A DNA stretch of 64,000 bases from Catenulispora pinisilvae (GCF_015356865.1 NZ_JAAFZA010000011.1:33476-97475), one strand, 5' to 3'. Counted from the stretch's first letter, positions 33,581 to 43,691 are shown. Program-made: numbers and translations. Notes: generated by a model not told the origin, from the sequence alone.

Positions 33581-34042
33581 TCAGTCGGTGCCGGGCATCG
33601 GCAGGGCCGTGCCGGGCGCGGTCATCGGGAGCGTCCCGGGCATAAGCATGGGCGCAGGTGCTGTCGCAGCCGCTTCAGGCGACGGTTCGGACGGCGGAGG
33701 CATGACCGCCTCGGTGAGGAGGGTCTCCTCCGGCAGCGGGATGTCTGCCTGGTCCGTGCCGGTGAGTAGATCCAGGAACGGCCCGACCTGGAGGCCCTCC
33801 TGAGCCGCGTGCCGGAACGGGTTGTCCGGGTGCAGCACGTAGTGCGTGCGCCGTCCGGTCTTGACGCGCTCCACATACCCCGCGCGCTCCAGATCGGCGA
33901 TGATCGCCTGGGTCGTGCGCTCGGTGATGCCGATGATCGCGCTGAGGTCGCGGACCCGGGCCTGGGGGTTGCGGGCGATCTCGACCAGGACGTGCCCATG
34001 GGAGGTGAGCAGCGTCCACTTGCGACGCTCGTCTGCCTCCAT
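33581..34042 (-). CDS. Winged-helix transcriptional regulator (MarR/ArsR-like)
   Basis: 153 aa from the ATG at 34040-34042. Winged helix at about 10-75 (WTLLTSHGHVLVEIARNPQA, LSAIIGITERTTQAIIADLE, YVERVKTGRRTHYVLHP). The C-terminal 50 residues are Pro/Met/Thr-rich with repeated MPGT. A perfect inverted repeat lies 7 bases upstream of the start, implying autoregulation. Targets are unknown; neighbours are an SGNH hydrolase and stress-signalling genes. Confidence 0.8.
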   Translation of the reverse strand: MEADERRKWTLLTSHGHVLVEIARNPQARVRDLSAIIGITERTTQAIIADLERAGYVERVKTGRRTHYVLHPDNPFRHAAQEGLQVGPFLDLLTGTDQADIPLPEETLLTEAVMPPPSEPSPEAAATAPAPMLMPGTLPMTAPGTALPMPGTD

Positions 34043-34049
34043 CCCAACA

Positions 34050-34069
34050 CCATATCCCGACGGATATGG
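34050..34069. promoter_or_regulatory. Palindromic operator CCATATCC-N4-GGATATGG
   Basis: Perfect 8-bp arms with a CGAC spacer, 7 bases upstream of the winged-helix regulator. Strikingly AT-richer than its surroundings. Likely self-binding site. Confidence 0.7.
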
Positions 34070-34122
34070 AATGTTGTTGACTTCTGGTGGGCGACGGCGG
34101 CCGGTCGGCCGGTGCGGCGCCC

Positions 34123-34890
34123 CTATTCGGCGGGCCTGCCATACCAGTCCATACACACCACGACCGCGTCGTCGTCGGCGTCGGCCGACCGGTGGCCGGA
34201 CACCTCGCGCAGGATCGCGGTGGGCACGTCCTCGGCCGGAAGCAGGCAGCTGATGCCGCGCTGCAACGCGGCGGTCCCGTAGACCTCCCCGCCGGGCGAG
34301 CGCGCGGCGTGCGCGCCGTCGCTGACGATGACCAGGCGGTCGCCGGGCAGCACCTGGAAGGTCTGGGGCGTGTAGGCGGTCTCCTGGAACATGCCCAGCG
34401 GCAGTTGGGGCTCGACGGTGATCCGTTCCACGGCCCGCCCGCGGCGCCGCCAGATCTGCGGTGAACCGGCGTCCACGACGCTCACCAGGCCGGAGTCGTA
34501 GGCGAAACACATCAGCAGGGCGCTGATGTACAGCTCGCCCCGGTGCTGCGCGTACACCGCCTGGTCGGCCAGCACCGCCTGGTCGGCCAGATCGATGCCG
34601 GCCCGCCGGGCGTTGCGCAGAGCGTTCACCGCCAGCGAGGTCAGCAGTGCGGCGGTGGTGCCCTCGCCCATCCCGTTGACCACGGTCAGGGTCAGGTCGG
34701 TGGCGGTGGCGGCCCAGTCGTAGCCGTCACCGCCGATGGCGTAGGCCGGCTCCAGTTGGGCGCCCAGGGCGTATTCGCGGCGCCGGCTGGCGCGGCCGGG
34801 CAGCAGCTGCCACTGGGTCTCGGCGGCCAGCGTGAGCCGGGAGGCCCGGCGGGCCCGCTGGTACCGGTCGGTGTCGCGCTCGGCCACCAC
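34123..34890 (-). pseudogene. SpoIIE-type PP2C phosphatase, 5' truncated
   Basis: PP2C catalytic domain of the RsbU/SpoIIE kind: [32 protein letters not shown] with metal Asp, NGMGEGTTAALLTSLAVNAL, VVDAGSPQIWRRRG, DRLVIVSDG and final DDDAVVVCMDW. The best start is the GTG at 34890, but clear homologous sequence ([30 protein letters not shown]) continues in frame to 35010 without any ATG or GTG and then meets a stop. The 5' end therefore seems lost at the junction with the head-to-head STAS gene. If translated from 34890 the catalytic core is complete and could work. The family dephosphorylates STAS anti-anti-sigma proteins. Confidence 0.7.
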
Positions 34891-34976
34891 GATCTCGTGC
34901 CCGAGCAGCCGGGCGACCGCCTGCAGGACCTCGACCTCGGCGCTCTCGGCGGCGCCGGAGGGCAGCCGGGCGGTGA

Positions 34977-35324
34977 GCGTCCCGTGCCGGTCGCCGCTTC
35001 GGTCACACGGTCACCGAGCACGGCGACCACGTGCGCCTGGTGGTGGTCGGGGACGTGGACTTCGCGGCCCATCCGGTGCTGGCCGCGCGGATCAGGACCC
35101 TGATCGAGGACCGGCGGGCCGTGGTCGTGGACTGCGCCGGGGTGACCTTCCTGGACTCGATGGGCCTGCGGGCCCTGGTCGAGGGCCTGCGTGCGGCGGA
35201 CGACCGGGGCCTGGGCTTCGCGCTGGCCGCGCCCTCGCAGCCGGTGCTGCCGGTGATGGAGCTGTCGGGAACCACGGAGCTGTTCCCGATTCGGGACCCC
35301 GAGCCGGGGGAGACAGGATCCTGA
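34977..35324 (+). pseudogene. STAS anti-sigma-factor antagonist, 5' truncated
   Basis: STAS domain with the phosphorylatable Ser in [12 protein letters not shown], and [18 protein letters not shown] before it. Family-like sequence ([17 protein letters not shown]) reaches back to a stop at 34974-34976 without a start codon. The first possible start is the GTG at 35031, which lacks a ribosome site and would remove the first beta strand (97 aa left). Compare the intact STAS protein at 42732-43073, which begins MEFSCTAEQFADHVVLTVAG. It faces the truncated phosphatase head-to-head; both appear to have lost their 5' ends in one event. Confidence 0.65.
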
Positions 35325-35463
35325 GATCTCAACCCGCCCGGCCGCCGCCACCCGTGGGGTGCCGCTCGGCCCGGTACGGGAGCAAGATGGCTGACGTCGG
35401 CGCCCCACGGCTGGCTCGGCGAAACGGCGGGCGTACCCGCTCGGGAAGAAAGCAGGGCGGCTG

Positions 35464-38400
35464 ATGAACGACCGGGCTGAGCAGGCGACCGCGATCGTGC
35501 GGGCGAGTGCGCCGGGCGGGGCGCAGGATTCGGAGGCACCGGGGCTCAGCCAGCTCCTGGCCGGGCTGACGGCGGTACGCGACGGCGACTTCGGCACCCG
35601 GCTGCCCGAGGACGGCGACGGGCTGCTGGTCGAGATCGCGACCGTGTTCAACGGGATGGTCGACCAGCTCTCGCTGTTCACCTCCGAGGTGACCCGGGTG
35701 GCGCGCGAGGTCGGCACCGACGGCCGCCTGGGCGGGCAGGCCGAGGTCCCGGGGGTGTCCGGGACCTGGAAGGACCTGACCGAGTCGGTCAACGCCATGG
35801 CCGGCAACCTGACCGCGCAGGTGCGCTCGATCGCGCGGGTGGCCACGGCGGTGGCCGAGGGCGACCTGACCCGCACCATCGACGTGGACGCGCGCGGGGA
35901 GATCCTGGAGCTGAAGGACACCCTGAACACGATGGTCGACCAGCTCTCCTCGTTCGCCGACGAGGTCACCCGGGTGGCCCGGGAGGTCGGCACCGACGGC
36001 CGGCTGGGCGGGCAGGCCGACGTCAAGGGCGTGTCCGGGACCTGGAAGGACCTCACCGAGTCGGTGAACGTCATGGCCGACAACCTCACCGCCCAGGTGC
36101 GCTCGATCGCCGAGGTGACCACCGCGGTGGCCAAGGGCGACCTGTCGCAGAAGATCCGGGTCGACGCGCGCGGGGAGATCATGGAGCTGAAGGAGACCAT
36201 CAACACGATGGTCGACCAGCTCTCGGCGTTCGCCGACGAGGTGACGCGGGTGGCCCGCGAGGTCGGTACCGAGGGCAACCTCGGCGGCCAGGCGACGGTG
36301 CGCGGGGTGTCCGGGACCTGGAAGGACCTGACCGACAACGTCAACGTCATGGCCTCCAACCTGACCGGCCAGGTGCGCTCGATCGCCCAGGTCGCCTCGG
36401 CGGTGGCCAAGGGCGACCTGTCGCAGAAGATCACCGTGGAGGCCAAGGGCGAGGTCGCGGCGCTGGCCGAGGTGATCAACACCATGGTCGACACGCTCTC
36501 GGCGTTCGCCGACGAGGTGACCCGGGTGGCCCGCGAGGTCGGCACCGAGGGCACCCTGGGCGGCCAGGCCCGGGTCCCGAACGTCGCCGGGACCTGGAAG
36601 GACCTGACCGACAACGTCAACTTCATGGCGAACAACCTGACCAACCAGGTGCGCAACATCGCCCAGGTGACCACGGCCGTGGCCCAGGGCGACCTGACCC
36701 GCAAGATCGACGTGGACGCCCGCGGGGAGATCCTGGAGCTGAAGACCACCATCAACACCATGGTCGACCAGCTGTCCTCATTCGCCGCCGAGGTGACCCG
36801 GGTGGCCCGGGAGGTCGGCAGCGAGGGCCGCCTGGGCGGGCAGGCCGAGGTCGAGGGGGTGTCCGGGACCTGGAAGCGGCTCACCGAGAACGTCAACGAA
36901 CTGGCCGGGAACCTGACCCGGCAGGTGCGCGCCATCGCCGGGGTCACCAGCGCGGTCGCCGAGGGCGACCTGACCCGGTCGATCACCGTCGACGCCTCCG
37001 GCGAGGTCTCCGAGCTCAAGGACAACATCAACTCCATGGTGGAGTCGCTGCGCGAGACCACCCGGGCCAACCACGACCAGGACTGGCTGAAGTCCAACCT
37101 GGCCCGGATCTCCGGCCTGATGCAGGGCCGGCGGGACCTGGCGGTGGTGGCCGAGCTGGTGATGGACGAGCTCACCCCGCTGGTCGGCGCCCAGTACGGG
37201 GCGTTCTTCCTGGCCGAGGAGGCCGACGGCGGCGGCGGGACCGAGCTGCGCCTGATCAGCTCCTACGGCGACCCGGGCGATGGCCGGCCGACCCGCTTCC
37301 GGCTCGGCCAGTCGCTGGTCGGCCAGGCGGCCCGCAGCAAGCGCGTCATCGCGATCGACGACGTCCCGGCCGACTACGTGGAGCTGGGCTCGGGTCTGGG
37401 CCGGACCGCCGCGGCCAGCCTGGTGGTGCTGCCGATCGTGGTCGAGGGCCAGGTGCTGGGGGTCATCGAGCTGGCCTCGATGCACCGGTTCACCCCGGTG
37501 CACCGCGCCTTCCTGGAACAGCTGATGGAGACCGTCGGCGTCAACGTCAACACCATCGTCGCCAACGCCCGCACCGAGGAACTGCTCGGCGAGTCCCAGC
37601 GGCTGGCCGCCGAGCTCCAGGCCCGCACCGGGGAGTTGCAGGTGCGCCAGGAGCAGTTGCAGACCTCGAACGCCGAGCTGGAGGAGAAGGCGGCGCTGCT
37701 GGCCACCCAGAACCGGGACATCGAGGCCAAGAATCTACAGATCGAGCAGGCCCGGCAGGAACTGGAGACCAGGGCCCAGCAGCTGGCGCTGACGTCCAAG
37801 TACAAGTCGGAGTTCCTGGCCAACATGAGCCACGAGCTGCGCACCCCGCTGAACAGCCTGCTGATCCTGGCCCAGCTGCTGGCCCAGAACTCGAACCGGA
37901 ACCTGACGCCCAAGCAGGTCGAGTACGCCGGGGTGATCCACTCCGCCGGCTCGGACCTGCTCCAGCTGATCGACGACATCCTGGACCTGTCCAAGGTCGA
38001 GGCCGGCAAGATGGACGTCGATCCCGAGCCGGTCCTGCTGCCGCGGCTGCTGGACTACGTCGAGGCCACGTTCCATCCGCTGACCACGCAGAAGGGCCTG
38101 CGGTTCGGGGTCAGCACCGGGACCGGCGTGCCCGGGCAGCTGCTCACCGACGACTCCCGGCTGCGCCAGGTGCTGCGCAACCTGCTGTCCAACGCCGTGA
38201 AGTTCACCGAGACCGGCGGCGTCGAGCTGAGCATCGAGCCGGTCGCGCCCCAGGAGCTGCCGGTCGAGGTCCGCGACCACGGCCCGGCCGTGGCGTTCCG
38301 GGTCCAGGACACCGGTATCGGCATTCCCGAACAGCAGCTGGAGACCATCTTCGGGGCCTTCCAACAGGCCGACGGCACCACCAGCCGCAAGTACGGCGGA

Positions 38401-39552
38401 ACCGGCCTGGGCCTGTCGATCAGCAGGGAGATCGCCCAGCTGCTCGGCGGCGCCATCACCGCGCACAGCGTGCTCGGCGAGGGCAGTACCTTCACTCTCT
38501 ATCTGCCGATCGCGCATCCGGACTGGGCTGATCAGGCCTTTGCCGACGGAGGTCAGGACGGTATCGCCGCCGGCCGGGCTTCCGTTCTCCCCGACGGCTC
38601 CAGCAACCCCGCCGGCCGCCCCACCCCTGACTCCGGCGTCGCGGTGGTCGCGCCCCGGCGGTCCGGGACCGGGAGCACGGTCGCCGCCGTCCCGCCCCGG
38701 CGCCTGCTGGTGGTGGAGGACCGGTCGCGCGGGCTGCTCTCGCTGGTCGCCGAGAGCGCGGCCGAGGACCTGTCGGCCGCCCGGGAGCGACCGGGTCCGC
38801 AGGCCGGGATCCAGATCCGGACCGCGGTCGGCGCGCAGGAGGCGGCGGCGATGCTGGCGGCCGAACCCCACCACTGCGTCGTGCTGGAACTGGACATGGC
38901 CCAGGACGGGGCGGCGCTGTTCCTCCAGGCCCGCGCCGCGGACCCGGCGCTGCACTCGATCTCGGTCCTGGCCCATCACAACCGCACGCTCAGCGCCGAG
39001 CAGGACCGGCTGCTGCGCGCGCACGCCGACCGCTATCCGCTGGAGCTGTTGCCGAGCCTGGACGAACTGCGCGAGCGCATAGTCCTGCACCTGGGCGCCG
39101 AACGGCCCGACGACGTCGTCCCGCTGGCCCGGCCCGGCCGGGAGCGGCCGGCCGAGGCGCCGGACAGCGGCGGGCGGCTGGCCGGGCGCAGCGTGCTGGT
39201 CATCGACGACGACGCCCGCAACCTGTTCGCGCTGACCGGGATGCTGGAGATGCACGGCATGCGGGTGGTCGACGCCGAGGACGGGGTCAAGGGCATCCAG
39301 GCGCTGCGCGGCGACCCGGGCATCGAGCTGATCCTGATGGACGTGATGATGCCGGAGATGGACGGTTACGAGGCCACGGCGCGGATCCGCACCATGCCCG
39401 AGTACGCGGATCTGCCGATCATCGCGGTGACGGCGAAGGCCATGCACGGCGACCGGGAGAAGAGCCTGGCGGCCGGGGCCAACGACTACGTCACCAAACC
39501 GGTGGACGCCGCGCTGCTCATCGCCAGCATCCAGCGGGTTCTGGGCCTGTGA
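35464..39552 (+). CDS. Poly-HAMP hybrid histidine kinase with GAF and receiver domains
   Basis: 1362 aa, no membrane segment, so cytosolic. Order: partial HAMP (about 30-75), five 92-aa HAMP-pair repeats (76-535), GAF (about 545-700), coiled coil (about 700-775), HisKA with H790 in [10 protein letters not shown], HATPase ([36 protein letters not shown]), a degenerate receiver-like domain (about 1080-1215) and a canonical receiver ([12 protein letters not shown]) with D1293 in [13 protein letters not shown]. This design is common in Streptomyces, where it is thought to sense osmotic or other stress. Its GTGA-type overlap with the phosphatase gene links it to control of STAS/anti-sigma partners. 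Confidence 0.93.
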   Translation: MNDRAEQATAIVRASAPGGAQDSEAPGLSQLLAGLTAVRDGDFGTRLPEDGDGLLVEIATVFNGMVDQLSLFTSEVTRVAREVGTDGRLGGQAEVPGVSGTWKDLTESVNAMAGNLTAQVRSIARVATAVAEGDLTRTIDVDARGEILELKDTLNTMVDQLSSFADEVTRVAREVGTDGRLGGQADVKGVSGTWKDLTESVNVMADNLTAQVRSIAEVTTAVAKGDLSQKIRVDARGEIMELKETINTMVDQLSAFADEVTRVAREVGTEGNLGGQATVRGVSGTWKDLTDNVNVMASNLTGQVRSIAQVASAVAKGDLSQKITVEAKGEVAALAEVINTMVDTLSAFADEVTRVAREVGTEGTLGGQARVPNVAGTWKDLTDNVNFMANNLTNQVRNIAQVTTAVAQGDLTRKIDVDARGEILELKTTINTMVDQLSSFAAEVTRVAREVGSEGRLGGQAEVEGVSGTWKRLTENVNELAGNLTRQVRAIAGVTSAVAEGDLTRSITVDASGEVSELKDNINSMVESLRETTRANHDQDWLKSNLARISGLMQGRRDLAVVAELVMDELTPLVGAQYGAFFLAEEADGGGGTELRLISSYGDPGDGRPTRFRLGQSLVGQAARSKRVIAIDDVPADYVELGSGLGRTAAASLVVLPIVVEGQVLGVIELASMHRFTPVHRAFLEQLMETVGVNVNTIVANARTEELLGESQRLAAELQARTGELQVRQEQLQTSNAELEEKAALLATQNRDIEAKNLQIEQARQELETRAQQLALTSKYKSEFLANMSHELRTPLNSLLILAQLLAQNSNRNLTPKQVEYAGVIHSAGSDLLQLIDDILDLSKVEAGKMDVDPEPVLLPRLLDYVEATFHPLTTQKGLRFGVSTGTGVPGQLLTDDSRLRQVLRNLLSNAVKFTETGGVELSIEPVAPQELPVEVRDHGPAVAFRVQDTGIGIPEQQLETIFGAFQQADGTTSRKYGGTGLGLSISREIAQLLGGAITAHSVLGEGSTFTLYLPIAHPDWADQAFADGGQDGIAAGRASVLPDGSSNPAGRPTPDSGVAVVAPRRSGTGSTVAAVPPRRLLVVEDRSRGLLSLVAESAAEDLSAARERPGPQAGIQIRTAVGAQEAAAMLAAEPHHCVVLELDMAQDGAALFLQARAADPALHSISVLAHHNRTLSAEQDRLLRAHADRYPLELLPSLDELRERIVLHLGAERPDDVVPLARPGRERPAEAPDSGGRLAGRSVLVIDDDARNLFALTGMLEMHGMRVVDAEDGVKGIQALRGDPGIELILMDVMMPEMDGYEATARIRTMPEYADLPIIAVTAKAMHGDREKSLAAGANDYVTKPVDAALLIASIQRVLGL
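35689..37068 (+). repeat. Five tandem 276-bp repeats encoding HAMP pairs
   Basis: Units start at 35689, 35965, 36241, 36517 and 36793, each opening with codons for VTRVAREVG. Conservation is high at the DNA level. Confidence 0.9.
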
Positions 39553-41957
39553 CCGGCAACGCCGGACCGGTACCGGAGCCGGCCGGGCAAGAAGCGGGCA
39601 CCGGGCAAGAAGCAGGCACCCAGTTCGCCGCCTCGTCCGGTGCCGGCATCGGCCGCCTCGCCGCGACCGTCGGCCGGCTGCAAGACCTGCTGGAAGACGC
39701 CGAATCCAGTGCCGATGTCCGGGTCCTGATCGCGCTGGCCCGGGGCATCCTGATGGAGCGCCTGCACATCGCGCCCGCGGACGCGGCGCGCCAGCTGGAG
39801 GAACTGGCCCAGCGCAGCGGCCGGCCGGTGCTCGAACTGGCCGCCGACATCGTCAACGAGATCGCCGGCGACCCGGTCGGCCGGCCCGGTGATCCCGGCC
39901 GCCGGGACCGGGACCCGGCCGCCTCCGGCGCGCTGTCGCTGAACGTGCGGTTGCGGGCGGCCGAGGCCGGCGTGCTCACCGCCTCCGATGTGCACGCCGC
40001 CGCCGGATCCCTGCACCGCCAGGCCCTGGCGCCGCTGGGCGCGACCGCGGTCGCCATCTGGGCGCTGGCCGCCGACGGCTCGCTGCTGCTCGCCGGCCAC
40101 TCCGGGTTCCCCGCCGCCGAGGCGCGCAGCTGGCACCACACCCCGCCCGGGGTCCAGACCGCGGCGCGGCAGGCGATCCGCACCCGGACCACGCTGTGGA
40201 GCACCGGTCCGGCCACCCTGCGCGCGCCGAGCATCGGGGAGCGGACACTCGGCGAGCAGGCCACGCGCGTGGCGATCCCCGCGCAGCTCGGCGGGCGGCT
40301 GCTCGGCGTCCTGGAGATCTGCTGGCCCGGGCCGGTCGGCGAGCTGCCCCAGCCGGTGCACCGCCAACTCCAGGCCCTGGCCGAGTTGTGCGCGCACACC
40401 CTGGACGTGGTCCCGGCCGCGGGCCCCGACGGGGTCGGCGGCGCCGTCGATCCCGGCCTGGTGGACCTGCTCGACTCCCTGCTGGAACCGGCGCTGATCC
40501 TGCAACCGCGCCTGGACGAGGCCGGCGGGCTGGCCGAGTTCCTCATCGCCCACGTCAACGAACGGTTCGTCGACCCCTCCGGCCGTCCGGCCGCGGCGAT
40601 CCTGGGGCTGCCGTTCCTGCGGGCCTACCCGATGGCGGCCGAGGACGGCGGGCTGTACGAACGGATCGAGCGCGTGCACGCCACCGGCGAGCCGTTCCAC
40701 CACGACCACACCGTGCTCAGGTCCCTGATCGCGGGAATCCCGGTGACCACCGCGCTCACGGTCGGGATCAGCCGGCTCAGCGGCGCCCTGGTGCTCACCT
40801 GGCACCCGGAGGACGAGGAAGCCCGGCTGGCCCGGCTGCTTCAGCACGCGCAGCGTCTGGGCCGGATCGGCGGCTTCGAGGAGAACCTGCTCACCGGGGA
40901 GGTGACGTGGAGCGCCGAACTGCTGGAGCTGTTCGCCCTGCCGACCACCGCCCGGCCGGTGCCGATCCGCGAACTCGCCTCGCACGCGCACCCCGACGAC
41001 GTCGCGGCGATCTCCCGTTTCGTGCGCACCGTGCTGCACCACCGGGCGCCGGCCTCCGCGGCCTTCCGCCTGCTGCGCAGCGACGGGGTCCAGCGCTACA
41101 TCCGCATCGTCGCCGAACCGGTGCTGGAGGACGGCATCATGACCGCCGTGCGCGGCGCCTGCCAGGACGTCTCCGCCCAGCACTGGACGGAGATCGCGCT
41201 GGCCGCCACCCGCGACCGGCTGGAGCACACCGAGCGCGAGGTCGAGGAGGGCAACCGCCTGACGCTGCGGCTCCAGCGGGCGATCATGCCCGTGGAGCCG
41301 ATCCTGATCGATGCCTCGGGGCTGCGGATAGCGACCCGGTACCGGCCGGCGGAGAAGGGCCACCTGGTCGGCGGCGACTGGTACGACGCCCTGGTCCTGC
41401 CCGACGGACGGGTCCTGCTCGTCGTCGGCGACGTCGCCGGGCACGGGATCGACGCGGCCACCGAGATGGTCGCGCTGCGCAACGCGCTGCGCGGGCTGGC
41501 CGCGACCGGCGCGACCGCCGCCCAGATGCTCAACTGGCTCGGCACGGTCGCCCACCACCTGTCCGGCAACGTGGTCACCGCCACCGTCATCTGCGGTATC
41601 TACGACCCCGAAGACCGCACCCTGCGCTGGTCCCGTGCCGGGCACCCGCCGCCGCTCCTGGTCCGCGACGGCGTCACCACGATCCCGCCGATGCCGGAGG
41701 GGATACTGCTGGGGACGCTGGGCGATGCCCGCTATGAGGAGCAGACACTCCAGCTGCGGCCCGGTGACGTACTCCTGATGTACACCGACGGCCTGATCGA
41801 ACGCCGCGACCGGGACATCGAGGAATCGGTGCGGGACCTGATCAACCTGGTCCGGCCGGGAACCGGCTCGCTGGAGGAGCAGCTGGAGTATTTGCTGTTG
41901 CACAGCAGTGCCGACACCGACGACGACACTTGCCTGATCGGGGTCGAGGTGCGGTGA
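39549..41957 (+). CDS. ANTAR-GAF-PAS-PP2C (SpoIIE) phosphatase
   Basis: 802 aa from a GTG overlapping the kinase stop. N-terminal ANTAR domain (about 45-108: IALARGILMERLHIAPADAA, then LEELAQRSGRPVLELAADIV), GAF (about 150-290), two PAS-like regions (about 310-420 and 435-560) and a C-terminal PP2C domain (about 590-800) with GGDWYDAL, VGDVAGHGIDAA and DDDTCLIGVEV. ANTAR normally binds paired RNA hairpins to stop termination; joined here to a phosphatase that would dephosphorylate STAS proteins. Likely the output partner of the upstream kinase. The stop lies in the left flank of a composite inverted-repeat element. Confidence 0.9.
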   Translation: MTGNAGPVPEPAGQEAGTGQEAGTQFAASSGAGIGRLAATVGRLQDLLEDAESSADVRVLIALARGILMERLHIAPADAARQLEELAQRSGRPVLELAADIVNEIAGDPVGRPGDPGRRDRDPAASGALSLNVRLRAAEAGVLTASDVHAAAGSLHRQALAPLGATAVAIWALAADGSLLLAGHSGFPAAEARSWHHTPPGVQTAARQAIRTRTTLWSTGPATLRAPSIGERTLGEQATRVAIPAQLGGRLLGVLEICWPGPVGELPQPVHRQLQALAELCAHTLDVVPAAGPDGVGGAVDPGLVDLLDSLLEPALILQPRLDEAGGLAEFLIAHVNERFVDPSGRPAAAILGLPFLRAYPMAAEDGGLYERIERVHATGEPFHHDHTVLRSLIAGIPVTTALTVGISRLSGALVLTWHPEDEEARLARLLQHAQRLGRIGGFEENLLTGEVTWSAELLELFALPTTARPVPIRELASHAHPDDVAAISRFVRTVLHHRAPASAAFRLLRSDGVQRYIRIVAEPVLEDGIMTAVRGACQDVSAQHWTEIALAATRDRLEHTEREVEEGNRLTLRLQRAIMPVEPILIDASGLRIATRYRPAEKGHLVGGDWYDALVLPDGRVLLVVGDVAGHGIDAATEMVALRNALRGLAATGATAAQMLNWLGTVAHHLSGNVVTATVICGIYDPEDRTLRWSRAGHPPPLLVRDGVTTIPPMPEGILLGTLGDARYEEQTLQLRPGDVLLMYTDGLIERRDRDIEESVRDLINLVRPGTGSLEEQLEYLLLHSSADTDDDTCLIGVEVR

Positions 41958-42116
41958 ACGAGTGTAGCGCCGCGTTGATTTTTCGGGGGTTGGGTGGGGG
42001 GTCTCCGGCTTTACGGGATTTGGGTGTGGAGGCCGGCGGTCGCGTGCGGGGCTTTGGTTACCGGCTGGATGTGAGTCGAGTGTGGAAAGTGGTGGTCGCG
42101 TACGGGGTCTAAAAGC

Positions 42117-42211
42117 GTTGTGAGAAAACGGCCAGATTTTGGCCGCTGACTTGCGCCGTTGGGCGGCGATGAGCAGGTCCGGCGGCCAAAATCTGGCCGT
42201 TTTCTCACAAC
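42117..42211. terminator. Perfect 30-bp stem hairpin
   Basis: Stem followed by a T-rich run (ccgttttctcac) on the plus strand and mirror-imaged on the minus strand. Could terminate the kinase-phosphatase operon and the convergent STAS gene. Confidence 0.5.
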
Positions 42212-42395
42212 ATGTGCACTTGCGGTAGTCATGGTCCTGCACCACAGGAAGTCTGCGGCCGGGTACATCCTCGCCTGAGCCGGTCCCCGCCTGGCGTTGT
42301 TGGGCTGCGAACCTCGTCCTGGGGGGCGAGCGGCAGTCGGCGACGTGGCCGGATTTGACGCCCGGGCTGCCCGTTTCCGGAGGCGGACCACACAT

Positions 42396-42490
42396 GTTGT
42401 GAAAAAACGGCCAGTTTTGGGCCGCCCTGCCGGGCGACCGCCGCGGGCCTGGGGAAGCCGGCGGCCTAAAACTGGCGGTTTTTTCACAAC
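42396..42490. terminator. 31-bp stem hairpin (two mismatches)
   Basis: Second hairpin of the element, with TTTTTT in its right arm (ggcggttttttcac). Same sequence family as the first hairpin. Confidence 0.5.
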
Positions 42491-42731
42491 GCTTTTAGAC
42501 CCCGTACGCGACCGCCACTTTCCGCACTCGGCTCACGTCCAGCCGGTGACCAAAGCCCCCCAACCCCCGAAGGATCAACGCGGTGCTGCACTGGGCGCGG
42601 TGAACGGCGGATCGGCGGATCACCGGCTCAGCCCGGATGTTTCACTCCGGGGAATCCGGCCATGAGGGCGCTGACCGCCTGCCGCCCCCCTCGGACGGTC
42701 GGCCGGCGCCCGGCCCGTGCCGGGCGCCGGT

Positions 42732-43073
42732 TCAGGCGGCGGGGTCGCGCCCGGTGTCCGGGACCGGCCCGGTCAGCGGGAACAGGTCTTTGACACCGGC
42801 CAGCTCCAGGACCCGGAGCACCGGTTGGGAAGGTGCGGCCAGGGTGATGGTGCGGTCATTAGCGGTGGCGCGTTGCAGGGTGTGCACCAGGACGCGCAGT
42901 CCCATGGAGTCCAGGAAGGTGATCCCCGAGCAGTCGATGAGCAGGTCGGCGGAGCCGTCCCAGCCCTGCTCGATCTCGGACTCGAACCGGGCGTGCGCGG
43001 CGAGGTCGACGTCGCCGGCGACGGTGAGTACCACGTGGTCCGCGAACTGCTCCGCGGTGCAAGAGAACTCCAT
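42732..43073 (-). CDS. STAS-domain anti-sigma-factor antagonist
   Basis: 113 aa, complete. The STAS fold has the phosphorylatable Ser in [14 protein letters not shown] (about S58). It binds and removes an anti-sigma factor when unphosphorylated. Divergent from the anti-sigma/sigma operon, with 177 bp between them, and convergent on the inverted-repeat element. Likely target of the PP2C phosphatases in this region. Confidence 0.9.
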   Translation of the reverse strand: MEFSCTAEQFADHVVLTVAGDVDLAAHARFESEIEQGWDGSADLLIDCSGITFLDSMGLRVLVHTLQRATANDRTITLAAPSQPVLRVLELAGVKDLFPLTGPVPDTGRDPAA

Positions 43074-43176
43074 GGCGGCTCCTCATCCTCGACTTCCCCG
43101 GCGACGAGCCGCCGACGGTGGTAGCGCACAACAGCTTTGGCCATTCCGGCGGACTCTGTCAACTGATACCTGAATT

Positions 43177-43199
43177 GTTTCTCGTGATTTTTGGTTCAT
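43177..43199 (+). promoter_or_regulatory. Weak SigB/SigF-type promoter of the anti-sigma/sigma operon
   Basis: GTTT (43177-43180), 13 bases, GTTCAT (43194-43199) against the GTTT-N13-17-GGGNAT pattern. Four of six -10 bases agree. Would give autoregulation, as in the B. subtilis sigB operon. Confidence 0.3.
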
Positions 43200-43250
43200 T
43201 AGTAAGCTGGCCGTCCGGTGCGGCGATCGAGAGAGCGTGGGAGAGCGGAT

Positions 43251-43691
43251 ATGGATCCTGAATCACGGTCCGAAGGGGCGGCGGTGGCCACCGAAGTCGG
43301 GACGGAGACCGTTCTGCTCCGGGTGCCTGCCGATCCCGACTACCTGGCTGTCATCCGGTCAGCCAGCGCGCACGTCGCGACCAAGTTCGGCTGCACGCTG
43401 CCGGAGGTCTCCGATCTGCGCTTGGCGGTCGACGAGGCCGGCGGGCTGTTGCTGCGGCACACGGTGCCACAGCGGCCGGCCGGCGGCGCCGCCGACCTGG
43501 AGTGCCGCTTCGTCCTGGAGCCGGCGGTGCTTCGGGTGTTCCTCAGCCTCCAGGCGCAGGACGTGGCCGAGCCCGCGGACGACGACTTCGGCTGGACCAT
43601 TCTCAGCGCGTTGGTGGACGACATCCGGTGGCGGGCCGAGGGCCCGACGGTGCGGGTCGAGATATTGAAGCGCCGTTCGGCCGGGAGGTGA
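43251..43691 (+). CDS. Anti-sigma factor (RsbW-like HATPase)
   Basis: 146 aa from the ATG at 43251, with GGGAGAG upstream. HATPase_c_2-type fold: RVPADPDYLAVIRSASAHVA, DLRLAVDEAGGLLLRHTV with the N-box Glu, and a C-terminal DDFGWTILSALVDDI. The G-boxes are poorly kept, typical for RsbW relatives that bind rather than phosphorylate. Only 4 bases separate it from the sigma-factor gene, so it should hold that sigma factor. Confidence 0.85.
   Translation: MDPESRSEGAAVATEVGTETVLLRVPADPDYLAVIRSASAHVATKFGCTLPEVSDLRLAVDEAGGLLLRHTVPQRPAGGAADLECRFVLEPAVLRVFLSLQAQDVAEPADDDFGWTILSALVDDIRWRAEGPTVRVEILKRRSAGR

Larger units (their letters stand above)
41961..42596. repeat. Composite nested inverted-repeat element (about 636 bp)
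   Basis: Outer arms 41963-42116 and 42491-42590 are inverted copies; the left copy carries a roughly 54-bp insertion around 41995-42048. Inside are two hairpins in inverted orientation: 42117-42146/42182-42211 (perfect 30 bp, loop 35) and 42396-42426/42460-42490 (29 of 31 bp, loop 33), all four arms being versions of GTTGTGARAAAACGGCCAG. A central 184-bp segment has no ORF I trust. The decamer GCGGTGAACG flanks the element at 41951-41960 and 42597-42606. It fills the gap between two convergent genes, so it may be a MITE-like insertion, a double terminator, or both. Confidence 0.85.

Noticed and set aside
34692..37175. 827-codon minus-strand frame with a repeated pattern
   Set aside because: The repeats are the reverse of the HAMP repeats; no ribosome site.
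39486..42395. 969-codon minus-strand frame
   Set aside because: Antisense to the phosphatase gene and running into the inverted-repeat element.
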